Below the pieces are notes generated by a model, which searched no databases, was not told the origin of the DNA, and was given only the letters and a program-made list of their open reading frames with translations. This document shows, in pieces, positions 5,908 through 7,101 of a stretch of DNA of 7,101 nucleotides (the stretch's first letter is position 1; each line of letters starts with the position of its first letter). Source of the DNA: an uncultured Actinomycetes bacterium. Its GTDB lineage: Bacteria; Actinomycetota; Acidimicrobiia; Acidimicrobiales; Microtrichaceae. Where the stretch lies: contig CAJANQ010000594.1 of the NCBI GenBank assembly GCA_903941145.1, positions 1 to 7,101 of the forward strand, read 5' to 3'. Position numbers and translations under genes: made by a program.

Positions 5908-7101
5908 GTGAGCATCATCGAGGGCATCATCGGCCGGGAGATCATCGACTCCCGCGGCAACCCGACGGTCGAGGTCGAGGTCGAGCTGGACTCCGGTGCG
6001 CGTGGGCGTGCGGCAGTTCCGTCGGGCGCGTCCACCGGTGCGTTCGAGGCGGTCGAGCTCCGCGACGGCGGTGACCGCTACATGGGCAAGGGCGTGGCCA
6101 CCGCGGTCGGTCACGTCAACGGCTCGATCGCCGACGCCGTCCTGGGCCTCGACGCCCTCGACCAGCGTGACCTCGACCGGGTGCTCTGCACCATCGACGG
6201 CACCGAGAACAAGGCCCGCCTGGGCGCCAACGCCATCCTCGGCGTGTCCCTCGCCGTCGCCCGTGCCGCGGCGGCTGAGCTGGACCTTCCGCTCTACCGG
6301 TACGTCGGTGGGAACAACGCCTGCGTCCTGCCCGTGCCGATGCTCAACGTCATCAACGGCGGCGAGCACGCCGACAACAACGTGGACCTCCAGGAGTTCA
6401 TGTTCATGCCGGTCGGCGCCGCCTCGTTCTCCGAGGCCCTGCGCTGGGGCGTCGAGTGCTACCACACGCTCAAGAAGGTGCTCGGTGAGCGAGGGCTGTC
6501 CACCGCCATCGGCGACGAGGGCGGCTTCGCCCCGAACCTGGAGTCCAACGAGGCAGCCGTGACGCTCCTCGTCGAGGCCATCGAGCGGGCCGGCCGCGTG
6601 CCCGGCGACGAGGTCGCCCTGGCGCTCGACGTCGCCTCGACCGAGTTCTTCTCCGACGGCGCCTACCACCTCTCCGGCGAGGGCCGTTCGCTCGACCCGG
6701 CCGAGTTCGCCGACTACCTGGTCGACCTCTGCGACAGGTACCCGATCGTGTCGATCGAGGACGGCATGGCCGAGGAGGACTGGGGTGGCTGGTCCGACCT
6801 GACCAACAAGCTCGGCGGCCGTATCCAGCTCGTGGGCGACGACCTGTTCGTCACCAACTCCGAGCGGCTCGCCCGGGGCATCGAGCTCGGCGTCGCCAAC
6901 TCGATCCTGGTCAAGGTCAACCAGATCGGCTCCCTCACGGAGACCCTCGAGGCGGTCGAGCTGGCCAACCGCAACCGGTACTCGGCCGTGATGTCGCACC
7001 GCTCCGGCGAGACCGAGGACACCACCATCGCCGACCTGGCCGTGGCCACCAACTGCGGCCAGATCAAGACCGGCGCCCCGGCCCGTTCCGACCGCGTGGC
7101 C
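5908..7101 (+). CDS. eno: Enolase (phosphopyruvate hydratase, EC 4.2.1.11), 3' end outside window
   Basis: The enzyme interconverts 2-phosphoglycerate and phosphoenolpyruvate in glycolysis and gluconeogenesis; it is cytosolic and Mg-dependent. Translation from the GTG at 5908 gives 398 residues with no stop before the edge. Enolases run to about 425-430, so roughly 30 C-terminal residues are missing. Landmarks are DSRGNPTVEVEV (14-25), the mobile loop SGASTGAFEAVELRDG (39-54), NVINGGEHADNN (147-158), and IGDEGGFAPN with general acid E204. The metal ligands are D241 (ALDVASTEFF), E284 (SIEDG) and D311 (VGDDLFVTN). The catalytic base is K336 (ILVKVNQIGSLTET), and K387 binds substrate in IKTGAPARSDRVA. 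No key residue is missing. Initiation at GTG gives MSIIEGIIGREIIDSRG, a normal N-terminus. The GAPARS form, rather than GSMSRS, is common in actinobacteria. Confidence 0.98.
   Translation, partial: MSIIEGIIGREIIDSRGNPTVEVEVELDSGARGRAAVPSGASTGAFEAVELRDGGDRYMGKGVATAVGHVNGSIADAVLGLDALDQRDLDRVLCTIDGTENKARLGANAILGVSLAVARAAAAELDLPLYRYVGGNNACVLPVPMLNVINGGEHADNNVDLQEFMFMPVGAASFSEALRWGVECYHTLKKVLGERGLSTAIGDEGGFAPNLESNEAAVTLLVEAIERAGRVPGDEVALALDVASTEFFSDGAYHLSGEGRSLDPAEFADYLVDLCDRYPIVSIEDGMAEEDWGGWSDLTNKLGGRIQLVGDDLFVTNSERLARGIELGVANSILVKVNQIGSLTETLEAVELANRNRYSAVMSHRSGETEDTTIADLAVATNCGQIKTGAPARSDRVA

Noticed and set aside
1..7101. Mobile elements, CRISPR repeats, tRNA or rRNA genes
   Set aside because: No transposase or integrase motifs, spaced direct repeats, cloverleaf pattern or rRNA-like stretch seen on either strand.

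Overview
The window is bacterial, GC-rich (roughly 70% by eye, with G/C strongly favoured at third codon positions) and densely coded. All five genes lie on the + strand. An actinobacterial origin fits best: the enolase carries the GAPARS variant typical of that phylum, and mazG and eno lie close together as they often do there. A CYP142-like P450 and a threonine-rich TTTTAPTTT-type linker in the membrane acyltransferase suggest class Acidimicrobiia. That class assignment is an inference from style, not from a marker gene.

Layout from left to right. (1) The 3' part of a YabN/MazG-type nucleoside triphosphate pyrophosphohydrolase, whose true start lies left of the window. (2) A 59-base gap holding a small hairpin, an 18-bp perfect palindrome and a TANNNT -10 box just before the next ATG. 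(3) A myo-inositol-1-phosphate synthase of the long type, followed after 21 bases by (4) a cytochrome P450, probably as one operon. (5) A 107-base gap with a long-stem hairpin and no clear promoter. (6) A membrane O-acyltransferase of the OafA/OatA type with a C-terminal extracytoplasmic SGNH domain. (7) A 113-base gap with overlapping inverted repeats, a candidate promoter and a good ribosome binding site. (8) Enolase, starting at a GTG and cut by the right edge after 398 residues.

The ends of the window are housekeeping: nucleotide-pool cleaning (MazG) and glycolysis (enolase). The three genes between them add inositol phosphate synthesis, a likely lipid or sterol oxidation step and envelope O-acylation. 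A link among these three through lipid or envelope chemistry is possible, but nothing in the sequence proves it. I see no mobile element, CRISPR array, RNA gene, toxin-antitoxin pair or defence system, and no strong case for an undescribed system. The most interesting points are the accessory block between mazG and eno, the palindrome placed in the predicted core promoter of a probably leaderless inositol synthase gene, and family-atypical residues in the acyltransferase SGNH domain and the MazG C-terminus.
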